Shown piece by piece: positions 1 to 11,352 of a stretch of 64,000 nucleotides of DNA. The position numbers were made by a program, and so were the translations under genes. Each line of letters begins with the position of its first letter. Positions within the stretch are counted from its first letter, which is position 1. This DNA comes from Erodium maritimum (Eukaryota > Streptophyta > Magnoliopsida > Geraniales > Geraniaceae). The stretch covers positions 63,953,879-64,017,878 of the forward strand of contig OY997595.1 of assembly GCA_963921825.1 (NCBI GenBank). Reading direction: 5' to 3'. Below the pieces are notes generated by a model. The model was not told where the DNA came from. It ran no database searches and saw only the letters and a list, made by a program, of their open reading frames with translations.

Positions 1-3000
1 CCCACCTTCTCCAACCCCTAGCTCGGCTCTTTCAAACCAGCCACCCCAACCAAGCATTTTGGGTGCTCCTCCAGCCAGTTCCACCGACCCACTACCCAAG
101 CGTGACCGTGACCATCGTTCTCATCAGCCTCTGAGGTGCGACGGTTCCGATTTCATGGGTTGGGAGCTCAAGTTTGAGTAGTACTGTCTTATGGAGGACA
201 TTTCTAAGGAAGATAAGGTGAGGGATGCCATGCTAGGCTTTGACGACGCTGCTTTGCGACACCATGTTCATTTCTTGCAACAAGTGAAATCTCAGGGCAC
301 ACTTTTGATTCCTTGCACGGAATGCTTAGCAGCGCTTTGTCGTCGTTTTACTAATGGAGAGCACATAGACTTTATGTCTGAGCTCATGCACCTGAAGCAA
401 GAAGGCTCGGTAGACTCATATTTCCAAGCTTTTCAGGGCATCATATCCCATCTCTCGCTCTCCGAAAGAGATGTTCTGCCAATGTTCATCAGCAATCTCC
501 AGCCAGACATCGAGGATGGGGTTCGAATGCATTTTCCCAAGGATTTGACTCAAGATTTGCTCATGGCCAAGCGCTTGGAGAAGAAGACTGCTACATCTGC
601 CAAGCCAATGATTTTTACAACCCAATCATCATCCTATTTTCCCCGGTATACACCCATACCCTTCTCCCCCAAACCCACACCTACATTGTCACCACCAAAA
701 CACTACTCACCATCCATGAAAACACCAGATACAAACCAGTCCAGAGTACCAACTCAAGCACAGTGACAGCTTATGGATGAACGTTATAGAAAAGGACTAT
801 GTGTTTGGTGCGGAGAGAAATTCTCTCGAGATCACCGTTGCACCAAATCCCAGCTTTTCCACATGTTGGTGGATGATGACTCAGGTTTTCAATCTGTAAG
901 CGAGGTTTTTGTAGACTGCATCTCTACCTTGGATCCTCTCTAAGAGGATGAACCAATGATAGCTTCAGGTGACCCTCTCTTATCCTTACATGCTTTGTTT
1001 GGCACTTCGGGTTTTCAAACGATGAAGGTGCAGGATTTGTGGGACACCATTATGTGATTATCTTTATCGACTCTGGAAGCACGCATAATTTTATTGGCTC
1101 TGCTATAGCTAAGAAATTGCAGGTTCACCCAACACCAACTTCGGGTATTCGTGTCCAAGTTGCCAATGGAGACACTTTATTCTTTGTATCTCGTTGTTCA
1201 TCCCTCGCTTGGACCATGCAAGACAAGTCCTTTGCTGTTGATTTTTTGGTCTTGCATATCCTTGGTTGTGACATGGTGTTAGGCATCCAATGGTTGGTCA
1301 CATTGGGTCTTATATTGTGGGATTTCAGCGCACTAACGATGGATTTCAGGCTCTTGGGTAGGCCAGTAACTCTTACTGGTTTGGGTACTAGATCGTTCGA
1401 GTAGGCTTCTCATAAATGCTGCAAATTGTTTGTCTCTAGCCTAAGAGAACCCCCATCTACATCTCTTTCTATTGTAGTTGTTACTCCATCTTTTCCCACA
1501 TTGGAGCAATCTGTTGAGGAATTACCAGTTGAGATCGAGGCATTGCTCTGTGACTTTGGGATTTTATTTGATCCACCATCTGGCCTTCCACCTCCAAGGT
1601 CACATGACCACGCCATTACTCTTATTCGCGGTTCAGTTCCTGTTAAATTTCGACCACACCGATATCCTTCTCTACAAAAACTTGAGATTGAAAAGCTTAT
1701 CAATGAGATGTTACAGGCCGTAATTATTCATGACATCAATAGTTCTTTTGTATTTCCGGTTATCCTCGTCCGTAAAAAGGACAATTCATGGTGACTCTGT
1801 GTTGACTACCGACACTTGAATGCCATTACAATATAGGACAAGTTTCCAATCCCATTGATTGATGAACTATTAGACGAGCTTCAGGGGTCATCATATTTTT
1901 CAAAGCTTGACCTCCGCACGGGATTCAACCAGATTCGAATGCAGGAGGATGATATATCGAAAACAACATTTTGCACTCACTCGGGCCATTACGAGTTCTT
2001 AGTCATGCCGTTTGGTCTGACAAACGCACCATCAACATTCCAATCGCTGATGAATGCGATATTCAAGCCTCTACTTCGGGTTTTCGTTCTGGTTTTTTTC
2101 GATGATTTATTGGTTTACTCACAAAATCTTGTTGATCACGTTTCCCACCTACGTTTGGTTTTTGAAATTCTGCATAAGGAGCACATTTTTCTAAACAAAT
2201 CCAAATGTGTTTTTGCACGCAGGGAAATAGAGTATCTTGGACATGTTATTTTTGAGTCCGACGTGGCCATGGATGCTCACAAGGTCGACTGTGTTCGAAA
2301 TTGGCCTCTCTTTGTTAACCTGTAGCAGATACGGGGATTCTTGGGCCTTACGGGTTACTACCGTAAATTTATCAAGCATTATGGATCAATAGGCCGACCC
2401 CTCACACTCCTCTTAAGGAAGGATATGTTTTTCTAGTCGCCAGATGCAACCCTTGCACTCCAATTGCTGAAAGAGGCCATTTCTTCAGCACCTGTTATGG
2501 CCCTTCCTGACTTCTCTTTGCCTTTTATTGTGGAAAATGATGCATCGAGTTGCGGCATTGGGGTTGTTCTTTCCCAACAAAATTTTCCAATTGCTTTTTT
2601 TAGCAAAGCTCTCGGAGCCCTCATCAAACGTTGTCTGTCTACGACAAGGAGATGATGGCAATCTTGCTCGATGTCAAGCGTTGGTACTCTTATCTTATTG
2701 GGTGCCATTTCATTATAAAGACAGACCATCAAAGCCTACGATTCTTGCTAGACCTACGCACATCCACGCCTGCACAAATGAACTGGGTCATAAAGATGAT
2801 GGGATACGACAATGAAGTGTAATTTTGTACCGGACACACCAATATTGTCGCAGATACGCTTTCCAGGCAGCCTTCAGGTGGTTCTCTATTAGCAATATCC
2901 ACTGTTACATCAGACTTGCATCAAAGAATTGTCTCCTCTTGGCATTCAAACAGCAAGTCCTCCTCATTGATTACTGCTCTCAAGGCTCATCCTACCCACA

Positions 3001-4336
3001 CTCAAGGCCATTACTCCTGGACCAATGGTCACCTGTATCGCAAACACAAATTAATTGTGGGGAAAGACGTTGCATTACGTACTGAGATCATCAACAACTT
3101 CCACGGCTCGGCTATTGGTGGTCATTCTGGAGTGCACGCTACTTATAAAAGGATCGTAGTGCACCTGTATTGGAAAAAAATGAAATCCGATGTTCGTGTG
3201 GTAATAGCTACCTGCACCATTTGCCAGCGCCACAAGCCCGATCTCTCGGCCTCACCAGGTTTTCTTCAGCCACTTCCTATACCTGCTCTTGCCTGGGTCA
3301 ATATCTTTATGGATTTTATAGATGGACTTCCTCGTTCTCATGGGTTCGAAGTGATATTCGTTGTTGTCGGTCTCCTAACCAAATCAGCACATTTTATGCC
3401 CCTCAAGCATCCATACACAGCCCTCTTGTTGCTCAAACATTCCTGGATAATGGATCGCGACAGAATGTTTCTTAGCAATTTCTGGAAGGAGCTTTGCCGT
3501 CTTCAACATATAATCAGCAGCGCTTGTCATCGTCTTACCACCCTCAAACTGATGGGTAGACAGAAGTGTTCAATCGTGGGCTCGAGACTTACCTGAGATG
3601 TATGTGCAGTGATTTCCCAAAGGACTGGGCCAAATGGATTCCTTTAGCCGAGTGGTGGTACAGCTCGACATTCCACTCGGCCATCCAGACATCCCCGTAT
3701 CAAGCATTGTACGACCAACCTCCTCTCACTCTATTCCCTTATGTGCTTGGCAGTTTTGAGGTCGCTACTGTAAATCGGAGCTTGAAAACTCAGGAGGAGG
3801 CCTTGAAGCTGCTCAAATTTCATCTCGCCCGTTCTCAAAACAGAATGAAAAACCAAGCAGAGCGTCGCCGCATCGATCGCATTTTTCATGTGGGTGACAG
3901 AGTGTATGTTAGGCTGCAGCCTTACCGTCAGTCCTCGGTAGCACGACAAGTGAACCACAAGCTCAGTCCCAAATTTTACGGGCCTTTCAAGATATTGGCT
4001 CGGGTGGGTGAGGTTGCATATCGCTTGGATCTTCATGCTTCCTCCAAAGGATTCACTCTACTGTTCATGTGTCCCAATTGAAGAGGCATGTGGGCTCAGA
4101 TCAGGTTCAAACTCCCTTGCCGGAAACAATGACAGATGTTGTGGGCACAAAAGTTCCGGTGGAAATTCTAGATCGTCAAATTGTGAAGCGTGGCAATCGA
4201 CCAACGACTCAAGTCCTCGTCCTCTGGAGCGACTCCTTCCCCGAAGATGCAACCTGGGAATTTTTTTTCTATCTCCAGTCCAAATTTCCAAAGTTCGTGG
4301 CGCGTTCGTGAGGACGCAAACGTCTTCAAAGGCCGG
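1..4336 (+). mobile_element. Decayed Ty3/gypsy chromovirus, internal region (Reina-like), 5' part outside window
   Basis: A fossil gag-pol region. Recognisable parts in order are: gag (about 190-770), a CCHC-type knuckle (about 800-850), an aspartic protease with the DSG triad (about 1040-1400), reverse transcriptase with the FDDLLVYS active-site block (about 1600-2330), RNase H (about 2470-2820), integrase with its HHCC zinc-binding segment (about 3090-3230) and core (to about 3600), a GPF/Y-type tail near 3980, and a C-terminal chromodomain (about 4130-4310, around LVLWSDSFPEDATWE). The chromodomain style and domain order point to a chromovirus, probably the Reina clade; the clade is inference. 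It is clearly broken, with roughly ten breaks, so it is an old copy. The 5' LTR and the start of gag lie left of the window. Confidence 0.93.
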
Positions 4337-4640
4337 TGTGATGATACGACCCTCTTTGTATATGGTCTTGTATATGCCTATTTAATTGTTATGTTTCTGT
4401 TAGTGGGCCTATTGTTGGCCAAGCCCACGGGCCAAGTATCACTGTTTATCTTCTTCGTGGTTTATATAATCAGAGCAGAACGTGATGGAGGGCATGACTC
4501 CATTACAGTCTAAATCAGTATTATTCTTCCCTTTGCAATTTACTCTTCCCCTCTCTCTCTGCCCTACAATCCATTCTCCTTCACACCTAATTCCTTCACA
4601 TAAACCTTAATATCCGTCGCATACAGTATACTTTGTATCA
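4337..4640 (+). repeat. 3' LTR of the chromovirus (right end approximate)
   Basis: The LTR starts with TGTGATGATACGACC directly after the purine-rich stretch that ends the coding part, as expected for polypurine tract then LTR. It contains a TATA-like ATATAATC region near 4465. The right end is placed near 4640 (…TTGTATCA) but is uncertain because the 5' LTR is not in the window for comparison; an end at the CA near 4625 is also possible. Confidence 0.6.
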
Positions 4641-6312
4641 TCCCATTTGCCCCTGGTTTCTGGCGAAGCTCTCTTGAAGGCCGACAACCTTTTTTGGTTG
4701 TTCTACAGACGGTGGTTTGGGTTGGAGTTTCTCCTCTGGTCTTTCAGGCGCAGCGCATCGTGGTTGGTTTACTTGTTGCAGCCGGCGGAGTCATCGGATT
4801 TGAAAGCCATCACTATGCTTTCATATTTGGGTGTGTACAGGGTTTCCTTGGGCTGGGCTTTGGCTGGGTTGTTGCTGCACTCGGGTTGTTGCTGCCGCTC
4901 CGTCGTCGCTTCGACCACCGCTCATCAAAGTTACTGGTTTCTTTGCCGGCGTCTGACCTACCAAGCCTCCTTCAGGGTTGATTGGGTCGGATATGATAGC
5001 CTTTGGGTCTGGGCATGGAGTTTGGGTCTAGGTTTGGACCTGGATCTGGGCTAGGGTCTGTACTTGGGTCTGGGTCTGGGTTTGGGTCTGGGCTTGGGTC
5101 TAGGTTTGATTGTTGCTCTTCTTCTGGTTTCGGTGTCTTCTCTGTTTGATTCTGGATTGGATGGTGTTTGGTATTATTACAAGCCTTCCCCTTCGGGTTC
5201 TTGCTGTTCTCGGTGAGGGGTTACCGGTCTCGATTTCAAAACGCTCATCTTGCATTCCAGTTTCGGTTTCTCAAGAGTTTTGACTTGTTGTTGTCGGTTT
5301 GTAATTCGGAGCTCATTCTCTGTAGAAATACCGGTCCTTCACCATTTTTGGACCTTTTTTGGTGTTTACTGAATTTAGGTTTCGGAAGGCTGAGTGTGAG
5401 CTTATTTGTGTGCCTTGTCTCTTGCGATTTCGACAAAGCGGTTTCAACGAAGGATCTTCTCTCGGGTCTTTGGAGGTGACTAGTTCCTGTTCAGGTCGTG
5501 GGACGCGTTTCTATAGCCTATTGCGTGTGAATCGTTGATGAGCTACTCTAGCAGCTTCTGGTGCTTCAGCCTCCTGGGAACTTCTTAGACTCTGTGGTGT
5601 GGTTTGCTGCCTTCCGATCTTTGTTTGGTAATTCCTCTCCCACCCTCTCCTTTCATTTGATTCGATTGGCTTCGCTTCTTCTCGACACATTGTTTGGTGT
5701 TCGTGCTCGCCGGTTTTAGGTGTTGGTGTTGGCCATCGACGAGTCTTTAAGGTTGTTCCTTGGTCTGAATCCTTTCGTTTTATTTGTTGGGATTGATGTG
5801 TCTCAGTGATCTTTCATAGATTATGTATCTGTCGATAGTGGTCTTGGCCACCGGCGTTTTTAGTACTCTCTTTCTCGCTAGAATTGAGTGTTATTAATGA
5901 TTCAGGGAGTTTGGTTCAACTCTGATTAGGTTGGCGGTGTTTCTTGTGTGCCTGCTCTTCTTGGTGGCCAATTCTCGATTGGGGGTTGTTGTCTTGCCCG
6001 ATTATTCCTGGGTGTTTGGTTTGGTTGCTCTTATGGTTATTGGGTTGTTTTCTTGGTTGGGTTCTTGGGTGGTTTTCTTAGTTGTGATTGTGGTTGTATT
6101 CTTGTGGTCTGTATTTTCTTGTTGGTTGTTAACGGTTCTTGTAATCTGCACCTTCTTCTTCTGGGTTGTATTCTCTTGGTCTTTGGTTTCAGTTGTGCCC
6201 TATAAGAAGGTTGTGTACTTCTTGGGTTCTTGGAGATCTGTAGTCGGATTTCGTGTACTCATCTTTCTCCTCGTGAGAGGTTTGATTTAAGTTTGCATTT
6301 ACTGATATAAAA
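4641..6312 (+). mobile_element. TG-rich non-LTR retroposon remnant (3' part)
   Basis: This is a long T/G-rich, C/T-rich stretch without a long credible ORF. It ends in a short A tail (about 6300-6312, after ACTGATATAAAAAA). Its composition matches the sense strands of the two retroposons at 46428-48068 and 48096-49559, which have clear poly(A) tails and target duplications. I therefore infer the same class of non-autonomous non-LTR element. I could not find target-site duplications, and the left boundary against the LTR is only approximate. Confidence 0.45.
5005..5112 (+). repeat. GGGTCTGGG-type imperfect simple repeat
   Basis: A run of imperfect hexamer/nonamer repeats built on GGGTCT, GGGTTT and GGGCTT. 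It lies inside the TG-rich retroposon-like region. The sense strand is G-rich with regularly spaced G triplets. Confidence 0.75.
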
Positions 6313-6654
6313 AATAACAACCAGCACACATGTCCATAGGACCCCTTTCCTCCGTCCAGATTAAATCGACCTCACTCAGTACTATAACAATAAAAGGCTT
6401 CCATTTTCACACAATTTTGCGCCAAACAAAAAGAAATAAACAATAGGGCCACCACCGTGCCTACGCGTCGTGTTAGGGGTTTCGGGCGTTTCATATCCGT
6501 ATAACGGCTAATGGCGTATAGCAAAAGCATTAGCTTGGGGTGCTCGTGTCTGGGTAATTCTTGATTGGAATATTGTAATGATGCCATAGCCTCTTCCGAG
6601 ATTACTGTCTTTTGATGCAAAATAATGAAATTGATAGTTCTTTTAAAAACAACA
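6313..6654. other. No gene or recognisable element
   Basis: AT-rich sequence with only short spurious reading frames on either strand. I see no feature here. Confidence 0.5.
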
Positions 6655-7866
6655 ACATAAATTTAGGAAAACCTTATACGAAATTAAACTAAACTAGGAA
6701 TTGGAAAATACTTGTAACATGAAATAAACTAAACTCTAACACTTCCTCTCATGTGTAAGTCGGATAACGAGTCTTGTACGTTGACGAAGAATACATTTCA
6801 AAGTTCAACGTCATGTTGTTACTTCACCATTGTGTTGTTGTTGCCGAAGAACTGTATTTTTTTTCAATGCTTCCCCTTACGTGTATGACTTGACATCTAC
6901 ACGTGTACCATAACAGGAATGAACATTTTCATATGGGTCATAACATGAATGCACGTCTGCTTATGGGTATAAAATTTAATATAGGGTGGAGGTGACAAAT
7001 GAGAAAATACCTAATAACGACTTTTAAAAGCCTGTGACGATTTGGAGCCATGGGCTCATACCCTGATTTTAAGGACGCACGATTCAGCTTCGAGCAATTA
7101 CATCACGTGGGAGCAAAACATCTTCACGCAAGTCGTATAATGACAATGCGAAACAACTTTAAGAAACTACATCACACAACGGTGTAAATATTTTCAAGCT
7201 ACTACGTCGCATAAGGATGGTGCGAAACAACTTCAAGCAACTACGTCGGTGGTGCGAAACAACTTCAAGCAACTACGTCGACGGTGCGAAACAACTTCGA
7301 GCAACTACGTGCAAACCATCTTCAAGTAAGCGCGGCAATGACGCAAACCATACTGATTTTACGGAGGCACAAGTATGTGTGATTTTAGTTTCAGGAAAAT
7401 CACTAAAACACTAAAATCAGAATGACTAAGACGAAAAAGGAAATTGTTGGGCTGAAACGTCAAAGCATGAATAGTAACTGGTGAACAACCGCGATGAACA
7501 ATACCGCGACGACCATTGGTCCAGTGAAGAGTGCCGATGTAAACAGTACCTGCGATGAAAGCTAGAAAGTCCGAACAATAACGCCTTGCCAACCCGCTAA
7601 ATCAAATATTAACGAGTTGGTAAAACAATAACCCACAAAAATCTAAGCTAAGATCGAATAGACTTTGATACCATGTAAAACTTATAAAATATTATTGATA
7701 TTGTTATTGTTCAATACAATGAGAACATCCCTTTATACATGGATTAATCTTATACTCAATAAAAAATACAAATACTAAGCAACATAAAATTAGGAAATTC
7801 TTATTGGAAATTAAACTAAACTAGGAATAAAAATACGTGTAACTGGAAATAAACTAAACTCTAACA
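6655..7866 (-). mobile_element. Non-autonomous LTR element (TRIM/LARD-like), 3' LTR truncated
   Basis: Read on the minus strand, a 193-bp LTR (7866 down to 7674) runs from TGTTAGAGTTTAG to TTTTACA. It is followed at once by TGGTATCAAAG (7673-7663), a primer-binding site of the initiator-tRNA-Met type used by many copia and TRIM elements. A second copy of the LTR start lies at 6741 and runs left about 85 bp before similarity ends. Just inside it is a purine tract (GAGAGGAAG, 6750-6742). The internal part (about 930 bp) has no gag or pol and contains 32-bp tandem repeats. It is a fossil with a shortened 3' LTR. Confidence 0.72.
7214..7330 (+). repeat. Approx. 32-bp tandem repeat, three clear copies plus diverged ones
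   Basis: The unit contains GGTGCGAAACAACTTCAAGC followed by AACTACGTCG. Three adjacent near-identical copies are visible. More diverged copies extend left to about 7080 (ACATCACGTGGGAGC-type units) and right to about 7350. It sits inside the miniature LTR element. Confidence 0.8.
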
Positions 7867-7930
7867 TTATGAATAACATACTCTCACTTATTCTCACTAA
7901 CATCATCTCTTGCAAATAAACTTTAGTTTT

Positions 7931-8156
7931 CTCTCTCAGAGAGAGTCTTGATGTGTTAGGCCCAATTTTACTTTATTTTTTTAATGTTCTAATCCTTTAG
8001 TCTCTTCTCTCAGAGAGAGTCTTGATGTGTTAGGTCCAATTTTACTTTACTTTCTTAATGTTCTAATCCTTTAGTCTCTTCTCTTAGAAAGACTCTCGAT
8101 ATGTTAGGTCCAGTTTTACTTTATTTTTTAAATATTCTAATTTTACATTTATTTAA
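7931..8156 (+). repeat. 74-bp tandem repeat, three copies
   Basis: Three head-to-tail copies begin at 7933, 8007 and 8081. Each starts with the palindrome CTCTCAGAGAG (decayed in the third copy) and continues through GTGTTAGG(C/T)CCAATTTTAC. The first two copies are nearly identical; the third is more diverged. Confidence 0.85.
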
Positions 8157-9236
8157 AAGATAATCTCACAAAAACACATTGACATAATCTCTTTTTTTCA
8201 CTTAACTATACCTACCTTTAAATTTTCTCACTTAATTATATTGAACTTACAAATATTCGTATTTTACTATATTTTGATCATAAATAACAAACATATCCTT
8301 ATTTTTGTATACTTCAAAAATAAGATATGTCTGGGAATTCATTGACTTATCAATCATGAAAATAGTATCATCATTATATGGTAATTTCTATCTGTGATAG
8401 ATTCCAAGAATGTGATTAAATTAAAGTAGTGCTACCAATAGAAAGTTGTAGGATTAAGATTTAATATCGTCGACCACACGCTTCAATATCGTCAAAACGA
8501 TTAGGGAGTTAGAGAATGGAAACTGTTAGTTATATGTCCTAGGTCTTTGTCTCCGTGCCACCACAACTTCTCAAGCGTATCAGGCAAACTAAGCAACCTC
8601 TGAAGTCGGCGAATCACTGGAACCACTTCACAATCTTTCTAAAAACTGGTTTCCTCTTTCTCATCAGTTGTTGGCCATCTTCAATCGCCACATACATGAC
8701 AATTATCCAATTTGTCATCTTCAGGTCTGTAGAACAAATAACAACCAAAGTAACAAGCATGGTAGGTCTTATAATTCATTCTCACCCTCTTCGACACATT
8801 TTTCGCTCCTTTTCACTTTGTTGGGTCATTATCTTCAGACAAAATACTATGAATTAGTTGGAAATAATCATTGAAAAAATTTACTCGACCAACCATGCTT
8901 TTTTAAAATAATGTTTAATTTTGTTGTAGGTGAACATTCATACAATAGAATGCCCTCATCTGACATTAACTAGTTGTTGTTTCGAGTTGCTAACTCATCA
9001 ATTATCACCTCATCAACAACACCGCCTTCACTTATTGGAGAAATTTCATGAGCACGAAATTGGAGATATTTTGCAATATGACCTTATGCACTCAGTTTTT
9101 TTTTTGGTCCATGAACCTTATTTGCGAATTTACATCTTTATCTTTTACTACAGAGAACAAAATTTCTCCTCTTCGTCTGATTTTCAAACTCAAATTATAT
9201 TTGTATTACCTCCTTTACTTTACTCTTTCTAATTCA
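8157..9236. other. AT-rich interval without a recognised feature
   Basis: Reading frames of about 100 codons occur (8555-8857 and 8930-9232), but they have the low-complexity, Phe/Ser/His-rich composition expected of chance frames. I recognise no domain. Nothing is supported here. Confidence 0.5.
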
Positions 9237-9239
9237 AAC

Positions 9240-9287
9240 AACTCTTCTTCTTCTTCTTCTTCTTCTTCTTCTTCTTCTTCTTCTTCT
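9240..9287 (+). repeat. (CTT)n microsatellite, about 15 units
   Basis: An uninterrupted run of CTT/TTC triplets. It is followed to about 9545 by about five degenerate units built around GAGATTCGTATT or GGGATTCGTTATT with AAATTTCAACC spacing, which look like an old, diverged minisatellite. Confidence 0.9.
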
Positions 9288-9545
9288 AATTTCAACTCGA
9301 GATTCGTATTTCGAGTATCATTCTTCGTCTCCACCAAACTAGGGGATTAAATTCAACATCAAATTCATATTCCAAGTATCCTTCTTCTTCTCCGTTAAGT
9401 CATGGGCTGAAATTTCAACCTGAGATTCGTATTCCCAACATTGGAATGAAATTTACACAACCTGGGATTCGTTATTTCCCAGTGTTGAGATGAAAATTCT
9501 CCAACCCGAGATTCGTTATTCCACATACCTGTATAAAATTTTCCC

Positions 9546-10189
9546 AACTTGAATATTTTCATGCAGGAATGGTATGTTTTACCCTTAATTTAAAGAGATA
9601 AATGAATGGTAAAATTGAAAAATCACCTACAAAGATACGTGAATGGTAAAAATAAGAAGATCGCTATTAAAGAGGGTCATTTACCTAAAACTCAAACTGC
9701 ACATGCCATATATTTAATGAACTGAGAGAATAAGGCCATATATTTAATCAACCCTACGAAATGGTGTCACATCCTCAATGTAATTAACTATCGGATTCAC
9801 GTGAACATCATCCTTATCTTGATTGACTGTACTACTGAATGCGATGATATGTCTTCTTCTTTTCGATGTTATGTTGTCATCCAAAGTAAGAGTCTCACAT
9901 TTTAAACGTGATATATCCATCTTGTGTATAATTCCACGATTCTATTATGCATACAATGTTAACTACCTAAAACATATAACTAATTTTCCAAAAGTAATTA
10001 ACATCACCCTAAAGCGAGTCAATCAATTTTAACAATTTCTCAACCAAAAATTTATCAGCTAATAAAAAAAATCATACATTTCCTAAATCTTAAAATATGT
10101 AGTGATGATGATGCCAAAGTATGGACGAAAACGGGATGTATTGAGGAAGCTCAAATTTCTAAAATTTTAAGAGAAACGAGCTCCCGAGA
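9546..10189. other. No recognised feature
   Basis: AT-rich sequence with no credible ORF, RNA gene or terminal repeat that I can see. Confidence 0.45.
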
Positions 10190-10615
10190 GGTTGAAGATG
10201 GGTCCAAATATCTGGTTAACTTAAGAGGCGATACATTTTTAATATAATGTCTCCTAATTAAGGTGAACAACCGCTTTTAAGCCCATTAAAGTCAACAAAT
10301 GGCTTAAGAGGCGTTATATTTTAAATGTAGCATCTCATAAGTTTCGATTAACTACCGCATTAAAGTCAATAGGCAGCTCAAGAGGCGCAATATTAAGTAG
10401 CGTATCATAAGTGACCACTAAAGAGACTCTACACCTTAAGATTTCTCGTCTTAAGAGATGCCGTATTGACTTTATGTCGCTGTAAAAGCTTGTGAGATGC
10501 TACATTTAGTAACGCCTCATAAATGATCACTCAAGAGGTACCACATGATGTAGTGTCATGCAATTTTTTATTTATTTAAATGTAGTGTCCTTAAACAATG
10601 TTTCTGGTCGTAGTG
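10190..10615 (-). mobile_element. CACTA (En/Spm) terminus with subterminal repeats
   Basis: The right end reads TTTCTGGTCGTAGTG at 10601-10615, which on the minus strand is CACTACGACCAGAAA, the classic CACTA terminus. Behind it are many copies, in both orientations, of a subterminal motif around CTTAAGAGGCG and AAGAGATGC (about 10225-10545), plus CACTACAT and GTAGTGTC repeats. This is typical of CACTA subterminal regions. I found no matching left terminus, so this is an end fragment or a decayed non-autonomous copy. Confidence 0.7.
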
Positions 10616-11352
10616 AACGACAATCGATTTTTTATTTTTTTAAATTTTAGAATTCAATTTTCATTTTTAAAGTATAAGAAAAAATTTCATTAAAAGATTG
10701 AGCTTAATTAGAATATGAATTGAAGTTAAAAAGACCCGCTAAGCGAGAACCCTGATTTTAAATTTAAATCATTCGATCTATGATTTGTTTAGTGCTTTTC
10801 GATTATGAAAAACTCTATTAGTTTTTATTCTTCGATCGTAGGTTAATCGGCTTCATCCAATTATTGATTTACCGGTTTATTCCCTCTCCCTTGATGAATC
10901 TCCTGGCAATATTGTGTATTCTATAAATTAGTATATTAAAAAAATAGTTTTTATCATTTCAATTTTATGCTCCTTCCAAAACCCGTAAGAACTGACCACT
11001 CAACCGCCAAATGTTGGGACCTTATGGCCCTTAGACATCGATTGTATTGGCGACAAAGGATGACACGTAGATCCGGTCGGGACATGTCGCTGTCACATTC
11101 CTCGGATTCCCCGAGAAGAGCTCTCCACTTCAGTTGAAGGTAGTTAATTGGTCACTTCTGATCTCACTAACCGAAACAACAACAAAACACGTACTCGAGA
11201 ACCGATAATGTTTTCAAGCCCCCACCTTCTATCGATGTCATTTTCATCCCACAAATATGGAATAGGATGTAAATTTTTAACGGCCTTTTAAACTAAAACG
11301 GTTGGTAAATAAGTGTTCTTTTAGGTAAGTAATTATTTAAGTGTTACCTTTT
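10616..11352. other. No recognised feature
   Basis: AT-rich sequence followed by a more mixed stretch (about 10980-11230). No ORF, terminal repeat or RNA gene is recognised. Confidence 0.45.

Noticed and set aside
4626-4660. Primer-binding site of a second, tandem chromovirus after the LTR
   Set aside because: TTTGTATCATCCC only weakly resembles an initiator-tRNA site, and no gag-like sequence follows.
5931-6290. 119-codon frame with a membrane-protein look (Val/Phe/Leu/Trp-rich)
   Set aside because: The hydrophobicity follows from the T/G-rich base composition of the retroposon-like sequence, not from selection for a protein.
7100-7330. CRISPR-like array of short repeats
   Set aside because: The units are contiguous tandem repeats without unique spacers and lie in a plant LTR element.
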